Shown here: positions 36,907 through 46,529 of the stretch, in pieces
Numbering within the stretch: position 1 is the first letter of the stretch
Layout: the number at the start of each line of letters is the position of its first letter
From: Candidatus Mesenet endosymbiont of Phosphuga atrata
Lineage (GTDB): Bacteria; Pseudomonadota; Alphaproteobacteria; Rickettsiales; Anaplasmataceae
Assembly (NCBI RefSeq): GCF_964020175.1
Contig: NZ_OZ026541.1
Location: 868,001-932,000, forward strand
DNA length: 64,000 nt
Reading direction: 5' to 3'
Made by a program: the position numbers and the translations under genes
The notes under the pieces: model-generated
The model's input: only the letters and a program-made list of their open reading frames with translations
Told to the model about the DNA's origin: nothing
Database searches by the model: none

Positions 36907-37066
36907 TACAAGGAAAAATAATTTTACAGCTACTATGGGGTATTGCAGGGAGTTTTAGTGCTAGATTCAGTCTGCTTCTTTAGCTAAGCACAATATTTTT
37001 TAATACTTAAATACTTTTCAACAGCAAGCGCAATAGTTATAATAATTATAATTTAAAGCTAAGGTA

Positions 37067-37708
37067 ATGAAAGCTATAAAGTTTTTTTTTCATCTAATAA
37101 CGTTAATAGCAATCGTATTTTTTGGGTACTCTTATTTTGAAAAAAGAGAAGTTTTCTCTATGCTAAAAAAAATAAAAGCTACAAATGAAGAAATAACTAT
37201 AGGTGGTGAATTCTCACTAAAAAATCAAGATAATCAATTAATTAAAAGCAGTGACTTTAATGGTAAATACATGTTGGTTTTATTTGGTTTTTCTTCTTGC
37301 AAATCTATATGTCCAATGGAACTCGGTATTGCCTCTGAAGCTTTAGCAAGGCTTAAAGAAGATGCTGAAAAATTACAAATAATCTTCATTACCATTGATC
37401 CTAAACGAGATACTGTTGATAAACTAAAAGACTATCATCAGCAGTTTGATCACCGTATACAAATGCTAACAGGTAGTGAAGAAGAATTATCTGAAGTTGC
37501 AAGTAGGTACAAAGTATATATTAATGATGATGGTGAGGATATTGATCATTCTGGAATAATGTATTTAATTGGGCCAGACGGCAAATATGTAACTCACTTC
37601 ACGCCAGATTTACACTCTAATGAAAATCAGGTTGACAATCTATTAACATTTATAAAAAACACATTAGAAGGTGAGTTCAATTCATCGCATAAACTATACG
37701 TTTTGTAA
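37067..37708 (+). CDS. SCO1/SenC-family copper chaperone
   Basis: The 213-residue protein has an N-terminal membrane anchor (about 5-22) and a thioredoxin-like domain. The copper site reads FSSCKSICPMEL with Cys78 and Cys82, and the later histidine is in DHSGIMYLIGPDG. FITIDPKRDT is also typical. Sco proteins deliver copper to the CuA site of cytochrome c oxidase on the periplasmic side. It lies 95 bp upstream of ispH. Confidence 0.93.
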   Translation: MKAIKFFFHLITLIAIVFFGYSYFEKREVFSMLKKIKATNEEITIGGEFSLKNQDNQLIKSSDFNGKYMLVLFGFSSCKSICPMELGIASEALARLKEDAEKLQIIFITIDPKRDTVDKLKDYHQQFDHRIQMLTGSEEELSEVASRYKVYINDDGEDIDHSGIMYLIGPDGKYVTHFTPDLHSNENQVDNLLTFIKNTLEGEFNSSHKLYVL

Positions 37709-37802
37709 TGCACATAAATCAGTGTAATTCATAAAAAATTAAATGTACCACACTGCTGAATATTTTGGTAACATCAAATAATTGTAAAAAAATGAAGGCG
37801 AT

Positions 37803-38744
37803 ATGGAAGTTATTTTAGCACAACCAAGAGGTTTCTGTGCTGGAGTTAAAAGAGCAATTGATATATTAACACTCGCTTTAGAAAGATATGGCAGTGACCG
37901 TAGGATATATGCACTGCACGAGATAGTGCATAATAAATATGTAGTGGAAGATTTTAAACACAAAGGGGTCACGTTTGTCAATGAAGTTAAAGAGGTACCA
38001 GATGGTGCAGCACTGGTATTTAGCGCTCACGGAGTTGCTAAGTCTGTCGAAGATGAAGCAAAAAGCAAAAATATTTTTGTGATAGATGCAACTTGCCCTT
38101 TAGTTAGCAAAGTACATAGAGAAGCGCAAAAAAGTGAGCAAAATGGTAGACAGTTAATACTTATTGGCCACAAGGGACATCCTGAAATTGAAGGTACTAA
38201 AGGCAGAGTAAAAAAATCGGTAATATTAGTACAAAATGTACAAGATGTTTATAAATTGGAAATAGAAGACCCAGATAAACTATCTTACGTAACACAAACA
38301 ACACTCAGTATTGATGATACACGTGAGATAATAACGGCCTTGCAAACAAGATTTCCCAATATTTCTGGTCCAAATTTAAGTGATATCTGTTATGCTACGC
38401 AAAATAGACAAAATGCCGTAAAAAAGTTGGCACAAGTGGTTGATTTAGTTTTAGTGATAGGCAGTCAAAACAGTTCAAATTCAAATCGCTTGCTTGATAT
38501 ATGCAGGTCAAAATCATATTTAATTAATAGTTATCGTGATATAGATAATAGTTGGTTTGATGGCGTTAACAAATTAGGCATTACGGCTGGAGCTTCAGCC
38601 CCAGAAATTTTAATTGAAGAATTAATTTCTTACCTAAAGAGCTATATGACTATAAAAGTTTCAGTTCTACCTGGTATTGTTGAAAATATTGAATTTAAAC
38701 TACCATCGGAACTTAAAGATGCTGAATTAGTTGTACAAGGTTAG
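37803..38744 (+). CDS. ispH: 4-hydroxy-3-methylbut-2-enyl diphosphate reductase
   Basis: The 313-residue protein has the three iron-sulfur cysteines in [23 protein letters not shown] and [10 protein letters not shown], and the substrate histidines in [15 protein letters not shown] and GHKGHPE. It is the last enzyme of the MEP isoprenoid pathway, making IPP and DMAPP. The [13 protein letters not shown] tail motif (here [12 protein letters not shown]) is present. A GAAGG site precedes the ATG. Confidence 0.97.
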   Translation: MEVILAQPRGFCAGVKRAIDILTLALERYGSDRRIYALHEIVHNKYVVEDFKHKGVTFVNEVKEVPDGAALVFSAHGVAKSVEDEAKSKNIFVIDATCPLVSKVHREAQKSEQNGRQLILIGHKGHPEIEGTKGRVKKSVILVQNVQDVYKLEIEDPDKLSYVTQTTLSIDDTREIITALQTRFPNISGPNLSDICYATQNRQNAVKKLAQVVDLVLVIGSQNSSNSNRLLDICRSKSYLINSYRDIDNSWFDGVNKLGITAGASAPEILIEELISYLKSYMTIKVSVLPGIVENIEFKLPSELKDAELVVQG

Positions 38745-38884
38745 CATATAATTAAAAATATAAGTCTTCTCAATATTTTTATTTACTTAATATAAAACTA
38801 TAATCAAACTTTAAATTTAAGTATCTTTACTTTCTTTATAGGAATGTCTTTCTATACAATTTTAGGATTTTTTAATATTATAAA

Positions 38885-40120
38885 ATGAGAAAAAAGTTCA
38901 TTAGATTATTAAAGTCCAGGCGTATTCATGCTAGAATAAAGCGTAAAAATCGTAAAGATAAATTGTTACGCTTTGGCTCTTTAGCCATACTACTTACATC
39001 ACTTGGTTTTCTTTTGTGTATTTTATTTAGCATTTTAATTAACGGCTATAACGCACTGACAGTAACAAAAATTCTTATACCTATTAGCATAAATAATGAA
39101 CTGCTGCCCACTCACGATTCAATTAAGTTGCGTGAAGAATGTACAAATCTAATTAATAGTTCCTTGCAAGAAATATTGCATCCATTTGATGCAAAGAAAG
39201 AAATCTTAAGCTACAGTGCACATGTAGAGCTAGCTCATTTTCTAAAACAAAGTACCAAAGCTGGTAAATATGAAATATGGTTTACTGCTTCAAGCACTAT
39301 AAATGCGATTAATAAGAGGCAATATGTAGATAATGAGTATTATCAAATCTTCAGTAAGTTAAAAGCGGAAAAAAGAATAGAGAAATTTTTTAATAAGTCC
39401 TTATTTTTAAAATCTGATTCACAAGAACCTGAAACTGCTGGTATTTTAGGGTCTCTTCTTGGATCTTTGCTGACAGTGGCAGCATGTTTATTGTTTGCAA
39501 TACCTATAGGGGTTATGGCAGGTATAGGAATAAATGAGTTTATGCCTAAAGGTAATATTTTTACAAGTATTGTTGAGATAAGTATTAACAATCTTGCAGC
39601 TGTTCCGGCAATAATATTTGGCATTGTAGGATTCACAATATATCTAAATATATTTGGTTTGCCACGTTCTTCTCCGCTTGTTGGTGGCATGACACTTTCT
39701 CTCATGATGCTACCTAATTTAGTTATTGCAACAAAACATGCTTTTGCTTCCGTGCCCACCACTATAAAAGATGCAGCTTTTGCTCTTGGTGCATCACATA
39801 TGCAAGTAATTTTGCATCACTCTTTGCCAATTGCTTTGCCAAGAATCATTCAAGCTACTATACTTGCAGTAGCAAGAATTTTGGGAGAGTCCTCTCCTTT
39901 GCTTATGATTGGTATGGTGGCGTTTATTGCTGATGTTCCTTTAGGCTTTTTTGATCCATCTACTACTTTGCCAGTACAGATATATATATGGTCAAGCAAC
40001 CCTAAGGCAGCGTTTATGGAACTTGCAGCCGTTGCAATAATTTGCTTACTCTTAATACTGCTGATATTAAATTTAGTTGCACATTATTTTAAGAAAAAAT
40101 TTGATTCTTTTACTTTTTGA
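38885..40120 (+). CDS. pstA: Phosphate ABC transporter permease PstA
   Basis: The 411-residue protein has a C-terminal permease domain with six helices. The binding-protein-dependent transport signature reads AFALGASHMQVILHHSLPIALPRII (EAA loop), preceded by NNLAAVPAIIFGIVG. It is longer than the usual 280-300 residues. The extra part is an N-terminal helix (about 30-55) plus a roughly 120-residue soluble insertion (about 60-180), as in the extended PstA group. It imports phosphate with PstC, PstB and PstS, which are not in the window. Confidence 0.9.
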   Translation: MRKKFIRLLKSRRIHARIKRKNRKDKLLRFGSLAILLTSLGFLLCILFSILINGYNALTVTKILIPISINNELLPTHDSIKLREECTNLINSSLQEILHPFDAKKEILSYSAHVELAHFLKQSTKAGKYEIWFTASSTINAINKRQYVDNEYYQIFSKLKAEKRIEKFFNKSLFLKSDSQEPETAGILGSLLGSLLTVAACLLFAIPIGVMAGIGINEFMPKGNIFTSIVEISINNLAAVPAIIFGIVGFTIYLNIFGLPRSSPLVGGMTLSLMMLPNLVIATKHAFASVPTTIKDAAFALGASHMQVILHHSLPIALPRIIQATILAVARILGESSPLLMIGMVAFIADVPLGFFDPSTTLPVQIYIWSSNPKAAFMELAAVAIICLLLILLILNLVAHYFKKKFDSFTF

Positions 40121-40125
40121 TAGAT

Positions 40126-40905
40126 ATGAATGTTATAGTTTTATGCGGATATGGCTTAAATTGCGAAGAAGAAACTGCTTTTGCATTCATGGAAGCCGGT
40201 TTAAAGTTAAAATGCAATGTAAAAGTAGATGTAATTCATGTTAATGAAATTATTGATAACCCAAAACAGCTTAAATTATACCATGTCTTGGCTATTCCTG
40301 GTGGTTTTTCTTATGGTGATAATACCGGCGCTGGTAATGCACTTGCACTTCGAATATTGAATAATTTGTGGGATGAATTCCAAGAATTTTTATCACAAGA
40401 TAAGCTTGTAATAGGAATTTGTAACGGTTGTCAAGTGCTGGCAAGATTAATTCCAGATTTTGCAAATATTGCACTTACTCACAACGATACTGGTTGTTAC
40501 AAGTGCTGCTGGGTAAATGTCCAAGTAAATAAAAAATTCAACTCTCCTTGGCTGCAAGGATTAAATAAGTTACACATCCCAATTGCTCACGGTGAAGGCA
40601 AATTTTATATGGAACAAGATGTTTTAAGTAAGCTGATAAACGATAATTCCATTGCGCTACGATATATTGAAAGTGATACACAGCCATATAATCCTAATGG
40701 CTCTATTTACGATATAGCAGCTGTGTCAGATAAAAGTGGTAAGATACTCGCACTTATGCCTCATCCTGAAAGGGCAATATTTTTTACTCAGCAAGAAAAT
40801 TGGCCTTTAATGAAAGAGAAGTATCTTCGTAATAATATTGCTTTACCTAAGTATGGTGATGGAATGTTAATCTTTGAAAACGCTGTTAGGTATTTTCATC
40901 ATTAA
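40126..40905 (+). CDS. purQ: Phosphoribosylformylglycinamidine synthase, glutaminase subunit
   Basis: ATG 40126 is preferred over an overlapping upstream TTG and gives 259 residues. The class I glutaminase nucleophile is in GICNGCQVLARL (about residue 98), and the His/Glu pair is in LMPHPERAIF. It supplies ammonia to PurL in purine synthesis, converting FGAR to FGAM. It starts 5 bp after the pstA stop. Its last 20 bp overlap the convergent metalloprotein gene. Confidence 0.93.
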   Translation: MNVIVLCGYGLNCEEETAFAFMEAGLKLKCNVKVDVIHVNEIIDNPKQLKLYHVLAIPGGFSYGDNTGAGNALALRILNNLWDEFQEFLSQDKLVIGICNGCQVLARLIPDFANIALTHNDTGCYKCCWVNVQVNKKFNSPWLQGLNKLHIPIAHGEGKFYMEQDVLSKLINDNSIALRYIESDTQPYNPNGSIYDIAAVSDKSGKILALMPHPERAIFFTQQENWPLMKEKYLRNNIALPKYGDGMLIFENAVRYFHH

Positions 40906-41647
40906 ATTTAGATTTAATATTTTTATAATTATTGCTTGCAACCTTATTTGACCATTTACTCTGTACCTGATCTGGCCTTACAGTTAGCTGCGTGTTGCTA
41001 TATGCATTTACTTCCTTATCTGTTGCACTAATTAGTTTTGGGTCTAAAAACTTCTCTTTCCATCTGTTTGTATTTGAAAAAACTCTATTTAAGTCAGATG
41101 TGCGAATTAAATATTCTCTATCCTTTGGGTATACCTCTTGCGTCCAGGCAAAAAGTTCAAAATAACGTGCAAATAACTCAGATGCTCTTTGAGAATCTGG
41201 ATAAGCCTTTATTTCTGTAAAGATAATATGATTTATTATTTTTTGGACCAAAGCATTAGAGTTCTTTAAGTTTTGCTGCACATCTTGATGCACTATAGGC
41301 AGAAACTCTTTCTGTAAATCTAAGTTCATCTCCTTTTCAACCATATGAGAAATTTCATGAATTATAACATATGGACTCAGCTCTTTTATTGTAATAATAT
41401 ACTGCTTTGATTTAGGACTATTTCCTAGTTGTAAAGTCTCACATAACCCTTCAGTCTTTTCTGAAAATCGCTTTGGCAATACTTTAAATGAAAGCCTACC
41501 CACTTTAATTAAAGATAGGGCTAAATTTAATATATTCCTAAATATCTGAAAGCGATATGTGTAATACATAAACTCAGCAATCTTTTCGCTTTCCCCTAAA
41601 ATTGTAGCTTGTTTAATTAGTTTTTGTATTATTGACAAAAATGGCAC
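40886..41647 (-). CDS. Putative zinc metallopeptidase with HEISH motif
   Basis: The 253-residue protein contains YVIIHEISHMVEKE, with the HExxH zinc motif at 97-101. A downstream ASELFARYFELFAW segment has Glu156, which could be the third ligand of a gluzincin-type site. A hydrophobic stretch at 36-48 is short. The C-terminal tail is polar. The exact family is not recognised; resemblance to lethal-factor-like peptidases is possible. It is convergent with purQ (20-bp overlap) and divergent from metK. Confidence 0.7.
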   Translation of the reverse strand: MPFLSIIQKLIKQATILGESEKIAEFMYYTYRFQIFRNILNLALSLIKVGRLSFKVLPKRFSEKTEGLCETLQLGNSPKSKQYIITIKELSPYVIIHEISHMVEKEMNLDLQKEFLPIVHQDVQQNLKNSNALVQKIINHIIFTEIKAYPDSQRASELFARYFELFAWTQEVYPKDREYLIRTSDLNRVFSNTNRWKEKFLDPKLISATDKEVNAYSNTQLTVRPDQVQSKWSNKVASNNYKNIKSKFNDENT

Positions 41648-41712
41648 TACTTTAATAATATAGATGTATTTCTTCTGAAATATAATATAAATTGTTTTAA
41701 GTATAATTAATT

Positions 41713-42945
41713 ATGTTTTTATCTCCAAAAGCAAATATTATTACAAGTGAATCGGTTGCAGCTGGACATCCTGATAAAATAGCAGACCAAATATCAGATG
41801 CAATTGTTGATGAATATATTTTGGCTGATCCTTTCTCTCGCACTGCTATTGAGACTTTAGTAACAAAAGATAACATAGTAATAGCTGGTGAAGTGTTCGC
41901 TCCAGATATAGGAAAAAGTAGAATTGAGGAGGTTGTTCGTTACACAATTAAAAATATTGGCTACGAAAATGGTGATTTTAATTGGCAAGATGTAAAAGTG
42001 CAGATTTTGTTGCATGAGCAGTCTCAAGATATCGCAATAGGTGTAAGTAAAAATAAAGGCGCTGGTGACCAGGGCATCATGTATGGTTACGCAACAAGCG
42101 AAACAGAAGACTTAATGCCTGCACCGATTTACTATGCACATTCAATTCTTAAAAACATTATAAGTGCAGTAGGAAAGGGAGAGATTTGGGGATTTGGCCC
42201 TGATGCAAAATCACAAGTTACTCTCTGTTATCAAAACGATGTACCTATTTGCGCTAAAAACATAGTAGTTTCAATTCAGCATAGAGAAGATCTAGATCAA
42301 AAGTTGATTAAAGAAATAATCTATCCTTATGTAATTTCTACCTTACCTCAAGGATGGATGTGCCCTGATGAGTGTTTTTTTGTTAACCCAACTGGCAGAT
42401 TTGTTATAGGTGGTCCGATTAGTGATTGTGGACTGACGGGACGCAAAATTATGGTTGATAGTTACGGGGGACATATACCTCATGGGGGAGGAGCATTCTC
42501 TGGTAAAGATTCAACCAAGGTAGATAGATCAGCAGCTTATATGGCACGCTATCTAGCAAAAAATATAGTAAAATCTAACCTAGCTCAGCGCTGTCTTGTG
42601 CAATTATCTTATGCAATTGGTGTTGTGCAGCCACTGTCGTTTTATATTGATACGTTTGGCACTAGTACTATAGATGAATTTAAAATAACAGAATTTATTG
42701 CTAAGAACGTAGATCTTTCACCAGGAGGAATATGCAATCATCTACAACTAAACCGTCCGATTTATAAGCCCACAGCTTGTTATGGACACTTTGGACGCAA
42801 ATGTGAAAGTCATTATTTCCCATGGGAGAAAACAGATTTATCGCAACTTTTACGTAGAGAATTTATTGATATTTTGGTGGGTGATACTGGGCTCGAACCA
42901 GCGACCTTTTGCACGTCAAGCAAACACTCTAACCAACTGAGCTAA
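41713..42945 (+). CDS. metK: S-adenosylmethionine synthetase, abnormal C-terminus
   Basis: The core is complete: GHPDKIADQISDAI, GAGDQGIMYGYAT and GGGAFSGKDSTKVDRSAAYMAR bind ATP, methionine and metal ions. It makes AdoMet for methylation. The conserved body ends with FPWEKTDLSQLLRREFID. The reading frame then runs about 24 codons antisense through a tRNA-Val gene (VGDTGLEPATFCTSSKHSNQ) to a stop at 42943-42945. The usual stop codon near 42870 is missing. The enzyme is probably still active with a foreign tail. Confidence 0.93.
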   Translation: MFLSPKANIITSESVAAGHPDKIADQISDAIVDEYILADPFSRTAIETLVTKDNIVIAGEVFAPDIGKSRIEEVVRYTIKNIGYENGDFNWQDVKVQILLHEQSQDIAIGVSKNKGAGDQGIMYGYATSETEDLMPAPIYYAHSILKNIISAVGKGEIWGFGPDAKSQVTLCYQNDVPICAKNIVVSIQHREDLDQKLIKEIIYPYVISTLPQGWMCPDECFFVNPTGRFVIGGPISDCGLTGRKIMVDSYGGHIPHGGGAFSGKDSTKVDRSAAYMARYLAKNIVKSNLAQRCLVQLSYAIGVVQPLSFYIDTFGTSTIDEFKITEFIAKNVDLSPGGICNHLQLNRPIYKPTACYGHFGRKCESHYFPWEKTDLSQLLRREFIDILVGDTGLEPATFCTSSKHSNQLS

Positions 42946-42951
42946 TCACCC
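42875..42951 (-). tRNA. tRNA-Val(GAC)
   Basis: The minus strand folds as a standard tRNA: acceptor GGGTGAT/ATCACCC, D arm GCTC/GAGT, anticodon loop TTGACGT giving GAC, and T arm GCTGG/CCAGT with TTCGAGC. CCA is encoded (42875-42877). It lies antisense to the last 24 codons of the metK frame. Confidence 0.95.
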
Positions 42952-43120
42952 CTTTAATAAAATATGGGTAAATTATATATAACCCAATTCTTCAAATATT
43001 ACTAAATCTTTCAATTTAAATGTACCCATATACCAATGCAACATAAAATTATTGAATTAATTTAAATTGAAAAATGTTCTCTAAGTATATAAGCTTAGCT
43101 TAAACTAAATTTATTATAAT

Positions 43121-43648
43121 ATGAAAGATGAAAAGTATCATTTGATTTTAAGAATAGTGCATTGGCTGATGGCAGCTACAATTGTAGGTATGCTTGTTTC
43201 CGGTTTTTATATGAAAAGCCTACCAGTAGATAATCTAATAAAATTTTCCATTTATGGTATCCATAAGGCAACAGGAGTGAGTATTTTTATACTAGTAATA
43301 CTACGTATTATCTTACGTTTATTTTTATATGTGCCACCTCTACCTCAGAATTATTCTCAAGTAACTGTTCTGACAACAAAAACAGTGCACTTTGCTTTAT
43401 ATGTTCTTATGATGCTTATCCCTTTATCTGGCTATATAATGTCATCAGCTTCAGGTAGAAGCATAAAATATTTTTTTAATTTTAATGTTCCGCTTGTAAT
43501 TGCAGAAAACAAAATGATAGCTGAACTTAGCAATCAACTACATTTTATATCAGCATGTTTACTTATAGGTTTTATAGCACTACACCTTCTTGGTACCATA
43601 AAACACTTAATCATAGACAAACAGAATATACTAAGGCGCATAGTATAA
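43121..43648 (+). CDS. Cytochrome b561-family membrane protein
   Basis: The 175-residue protein has four hydrophobic helices. Histidine-bearing motifs fit a bacterial cytochrome b561: ILRIVHWLMAATIVGML (about 9-25), YGIHKATGVSIF (about 46-57), TVHFALYVLMMLIPLSGY and LHFISACLLIGFIALHLLGTI. These bind two haems and take part in quinone-linked electron transfer. It ends 2 nt before the next start, so the two are probably co-transcribed. Confidence 0.9.
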   Translation: MKDEKYHLILRIVHWLMAATIVGMLVSGFYMKSLPVDNLIKFSIYGIHKATGVSIFILVILRIILRLFLYVPPLPQNYSQVTVLTTKTVHFALYVLMMLIPLSGYIMSSASGRSIKYFFNFNVPLVIAENKMIAELSNQLHFISACLLIGFIALHLLGTIKHLIIDKQNILRRIV

Positions 43649-43650
43649 TT

Positions 43651-44652
43651 ATGTTAGATTCTTTATGGAAAAAGGGTACGGAATTTTTGGGGAGTGAATT
43701 TGCCATAATGGGCGGGGCAATGAGCTGGGTTTCAGAAAGAAATTTAGTTTCGGCAATTTCAAATGCAGGAGCATTTGGTGTTATTGCATGCGGGGCTATG
43801 AACACAGAGCAATTAAGTTCAGAAATTGAGGCAACACAAAAATTAACTGATAGACCATTTGGTATTAATTTAATCACAATACATCCGAAGCTAAATGAAT
43901 TAATAGAAGTTTGCATTGAAAGAAAAGTAAGTCATATAGTTTTAGCAGGTGGCTTACCAAGTCAGCAAAGCATAAAGGCAATAAAAAGTAAGAATATCAA
44001 AGTTATTTGTTTTGCTCCTGCTTTGATTATTGCTAAAAGATTAGTGAGAATTGGAGCAGATGCACTCATAATTGAGGGAATGGAAGCTGGTGGTCATATT
44101 GGTCCAGTTAGCACTTCTGTACTTGCGCAAGAAATATTGCCACATTTTAAAAATGAAAATATACCAATATTTATTGCTGGCGGCATAGGTAGAGGAGAAG
44201 CAATAGTTAGTTATCTTAAAATGGGAGCAAGCGGTTGCCAAATAGGCACTTTATTTGCATGTACTAACGAATCAATAGCGCATAAAAATTTCAAAGAGGT
44301 GCTGATAAAAGCATCATCAAGAGATGCTGTGTCTTCTGTACAATTAAGTTCTGATTTTTCTGTAATTCCAGTTAGAGCAATTGCCAATAAGGCTAGTAAA
44401 GAATTTGCAGAGCTGCAAAAAGAAGTAATTAACCAATATCAGAAAGGCGAAATATCAAAAGAAGATGGGCAATTAGAAATCGAAAAATTCTGGGCTGGGG
44501 CTTTAAAAAGGGCTGTAATTGATGGAGATATTGAAAGTGGTTCTCTTATGGCTGGACAAAGTGTCGGTATGGTGGATAAAGAAAGGCCTGTAAAAGAAGT
44601 AATAGATATCCTTTTGAGGCAAATGAATGAACATATTGGCTCAAAATTTTAG
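43651..44652 (+). CDS. Nitronate monooxygenase/FabK-like flavin oxidoreductase
   Basis: ATG 43651 gives 333 residues. The start is chosen because upstream codons overlap the b561 gene. The TIM-barrel FMN motifs are FAIMGGAMSWVSERNLVSAIS, EGMEAGGHIGPVST and IFIAGGIGRGEAI. MGASGCQIGTLFACTNES is the phosphate-binding end. The family includes 2-nitropropane dioxygenase and enoyl-ACP reductase II (FabK); the sequence alone does not settle which. Confidence 0.88.
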   Translation: MLDSLWKKGTEFLGSEFAIMGGAMSWVSERNLVSAISNAGAFGVIACGAMNTEQLSSEIEATQKLTDRPFGINLITIHPKLNELIEVCIERKVSHIVLAGGLPSQQSIKAIKSKNIKVICFAPALIIAKRLVRIGADALIIEGMEAGGHIGPVSTSVLAQEILPHFKNENIPIFIAGGIGRGEAIVSYLKMGASGCQIGTLFACTNESIAHKNFKEVLIKASSRDAVSSVQLSSDFSVIPVRAIANKASKEFAELQKEVINQYQKGEISKEDGQLEIEKFWAGALKRAVIDGDIESGSLMAGQSVGMVDKERPVKEVIDILLRQMNEHIGSKF

Positions 44653-44728
44653 AAATACTCTTAGATTTATCTAGCAAGAATGTAAGTCTATCTTCTTCAT
44701 ATATTTGAGGAAGTAATTTTATTTGACA

Positions 44729-45127
44729 CTAAGCTGTTACTTCTTTACTTTCTAGTATGATAACATAAGCAATAGCATAATCACCATCATCACTAAGTGA
44801 TACTTGTATAATATTGTTTTTTGATAGAAGATTAGGGGCATTATTTTTGACAGTGATATTGGGCTTGCCGTTTTTGTCATTACTTATCTCGATATCCTTC
44901 ATGTTTATTCCATAGAAACCAGTTCCTAATGCTTTAACAAATGCTTCTTTTGCAGCAAAACGTTTTGCAAAGTGCTTCACTTGCATCCGATAATCACTAT
45001 ATTTATAGCTATCTATTATCTCCTGCTCACTATATACTCTAGTTAAAAATTTTTCTTTATACTTCTTCCAGATGTTTTCTATACGGGGGATATAAACAAT
45101 ATCTATACCATTACCAATTAGCATCAC
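44729..45127 (-). CDS. acpS: Holo-[acyl-carrier-protein] synthase
   Basis: The 132-residue protein carries [15 protein letters not shown] with the metal-binding aspartate, and [20 protein letters not shown] with the glutamate/lysine motif. It transfers 4'-phosphopantetheine to acyl carrier protein. Its start overlaps proS by 4 nt, which indicates coupling. Confidence 0.94.
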   Translation of the reverse strand: MMLIGNGIDIVYIPRIENIWKKYKEKFLTRVYSEQEIIDSYKYSDYRMQVKHFAKRFAAKEAFVKALGTGFYGINMKDIEISNDKNGKPNITVKNNAPNLLSKNNIIQVSLSDDGDYAIAYVIILESKEVTA

Positions 45128-46398
45128 ATGCTGCTAAAATGCTCAATTACGGCATCAACAGACATAAATTTTGCCTCTCTTGCTCTTTTTTTCACTTCAA
45201 TTAAGCCATCATTTATAAATTTTTTGCCAATAATGATCTGCCATGGCAAGCCTATTAAATCCATTCTTGTAAACTTAATCCCAGCACTATCCTCAGTTTC
45301 GTCATATAATACTTCATCAGCCAATAAATTACTATATATATAGTTTGCAGTTTGAGCGCATGAGTTATCTTTTATTTGTAAGTTGATCAGTCCTATTTTA
45401 AAAGGAGCCACAGCTTCCGGCCATTTGATGCCATTTTCGTCGTGATAAGCTTCAATTATCGCTCCAACCAGCCTTGATATCCCTATACCATACGAACCCA
45501 TGTGTATTGGTACGTTTTCACCACTTTCTAAACTAATTTTTGCATTCATAGGGCTTGAATATTTATCACCAAAATAAAAAATGTGCCCAACTTCTATTCC
45601 CTTACTTTTGCTTAAATTTTTAAAAGATATTGGGCACTTTGTTGGGTCATACATACCTTCAGAAACTGCATATATATTTTTTAACTCTTGCACATCTTCA
45701 CTCTCCAATAATTGAGAAAAGCGACTATCATAATATATTGTGTCTTCACCAGTTTCAGAGAGTATATGAAATTCATGACTTAAATTCCCTCCTATTGGTC
45801 CCGTTTCAGCTTTAACAGCAATTGGTGTAAGATCCATGCGCTTGAAGATTTTAATATATGTTTTATACATTAGATCATATGATTTTTCTGCATCTTCTTG
45901 ACTTTGATCAAAACTATAAGCATCTTTCATTAAAAATTCTCTGCTACGCATGACGCCGAACCTTGGTCTTATTTCATCACGAAACTTCCATTGCATTTGA
46001 TAAAGAAGAAGAGGTAAATTTTTATAGCTTTTTATAAGCTCACGTATCATGTCAGTTGCAACCTCTTCATGAGTTGGTCCAAAGAGCATGCTACTTCCAT
46101 GTCTATCTTTTATACGTAGCATTTCATCTCCATAGCCATCATAGCGGCCGGATTCTTGCCAAAAGCTAGCTGGTTGAACACAAGGCATAAGTATCTCTAA
46201 CGCTCCAGATTTGTTCATTTCCTCTTTTACTATAGATTTAATTTTATCAAGCACTCTAAGACCTAAGGGGAGCCAAGTATAAATACCAGATGCTACCTGT
46301 TTGACTAAACCTGCACGCAGAGAATATTTATGTGAGGTTATTTTTACATCTCTCGGACTTTCTTTTAGCGTTGGTAGGTGATATTGCGACAGGCGCAT
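45124..46398 (-). CDS. proS: Prolyl-tRNA synthetase, short form
   Basis: The 424-residue class II synthetase lacks the editing insertion and matches the alphaproteobacterial short type. Motif 2 is in [20 protein letters not shown], and motif 3 in [17 protein letters not shown]. The C-terminal anticodon-binding domain includes [19 protein letters not shown]. It lies in an operon with acpS. Confidence 0.96.
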   Translation of the reverse strand: MRLSQYHLPTLKESPRDVKITSHKYSLRAGLVKQVASGIYTWLPLGLRVLDKIKSIVKEEMNKSGALEILMPCVQPASFWQESGRYDGYGDEMLRIKDRHGSSMLFGPTHEEVATDMIRELIKSYKNLPLLLYQMQWKFRDEIRPRFGVMRSREFLMKDAYSFDQSQEDAEKSYDLMYKTYIKIFKRMDLTPIAVKAETGPIGGNLSHEFHILSETGEDTIYYDSRFSQLLESEDVQELKNIYAVSEGMYDPTKCPISFKNLSKSKGIEVGHIFYFGDKYSSPMNAKISLESGENVPIHMGSYGIGISRLVGAIIEAYHDENGIKWPEAVAPFKIGLINLQIKDNSCAQTANYIYSNLLADEVLYDETEDSAGIKFTRMDLIGLPWQIIIGKKFINDGLIEVKKRAREAKFMSVDAVIEHFSSM

Positions 46399-46485
46399 AA
46401 GCAGTATTTTAAAATTATTACTTTTATACTGCTTCTCTTAAAATTATTCTACTTTTTATTAGCCAAAAATAATAAAAACATATAG

Positions 46486-46522
46486 TCAAAAAGAAAGTTG
46501 CTATTTTAATAAATAGCAACTT
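46486..46522 (-). terminator. Rho-independent terminator of the proline-rich gene
   Basis: A perfect 12-bp stem (AAGTTGCTATTT / AAATAGCAACTT) with a TAAT loop lies 8 bp past the stop of the gene at 46530. On the minus strand it is followed by CTTTTTGAC. Confidence 0.8.
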
Positions 46523-46529
46523 CCCCTAA

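Noticed and set aside
42872-42945. Peptide VGDTGLEPATFCTSSKHSNQ as a native MetK C-terminus
   Set aside because: It is the reverse complement of a tRNA gene and is a familiar false peptide from antisense tRNA; treated as read-through instead.
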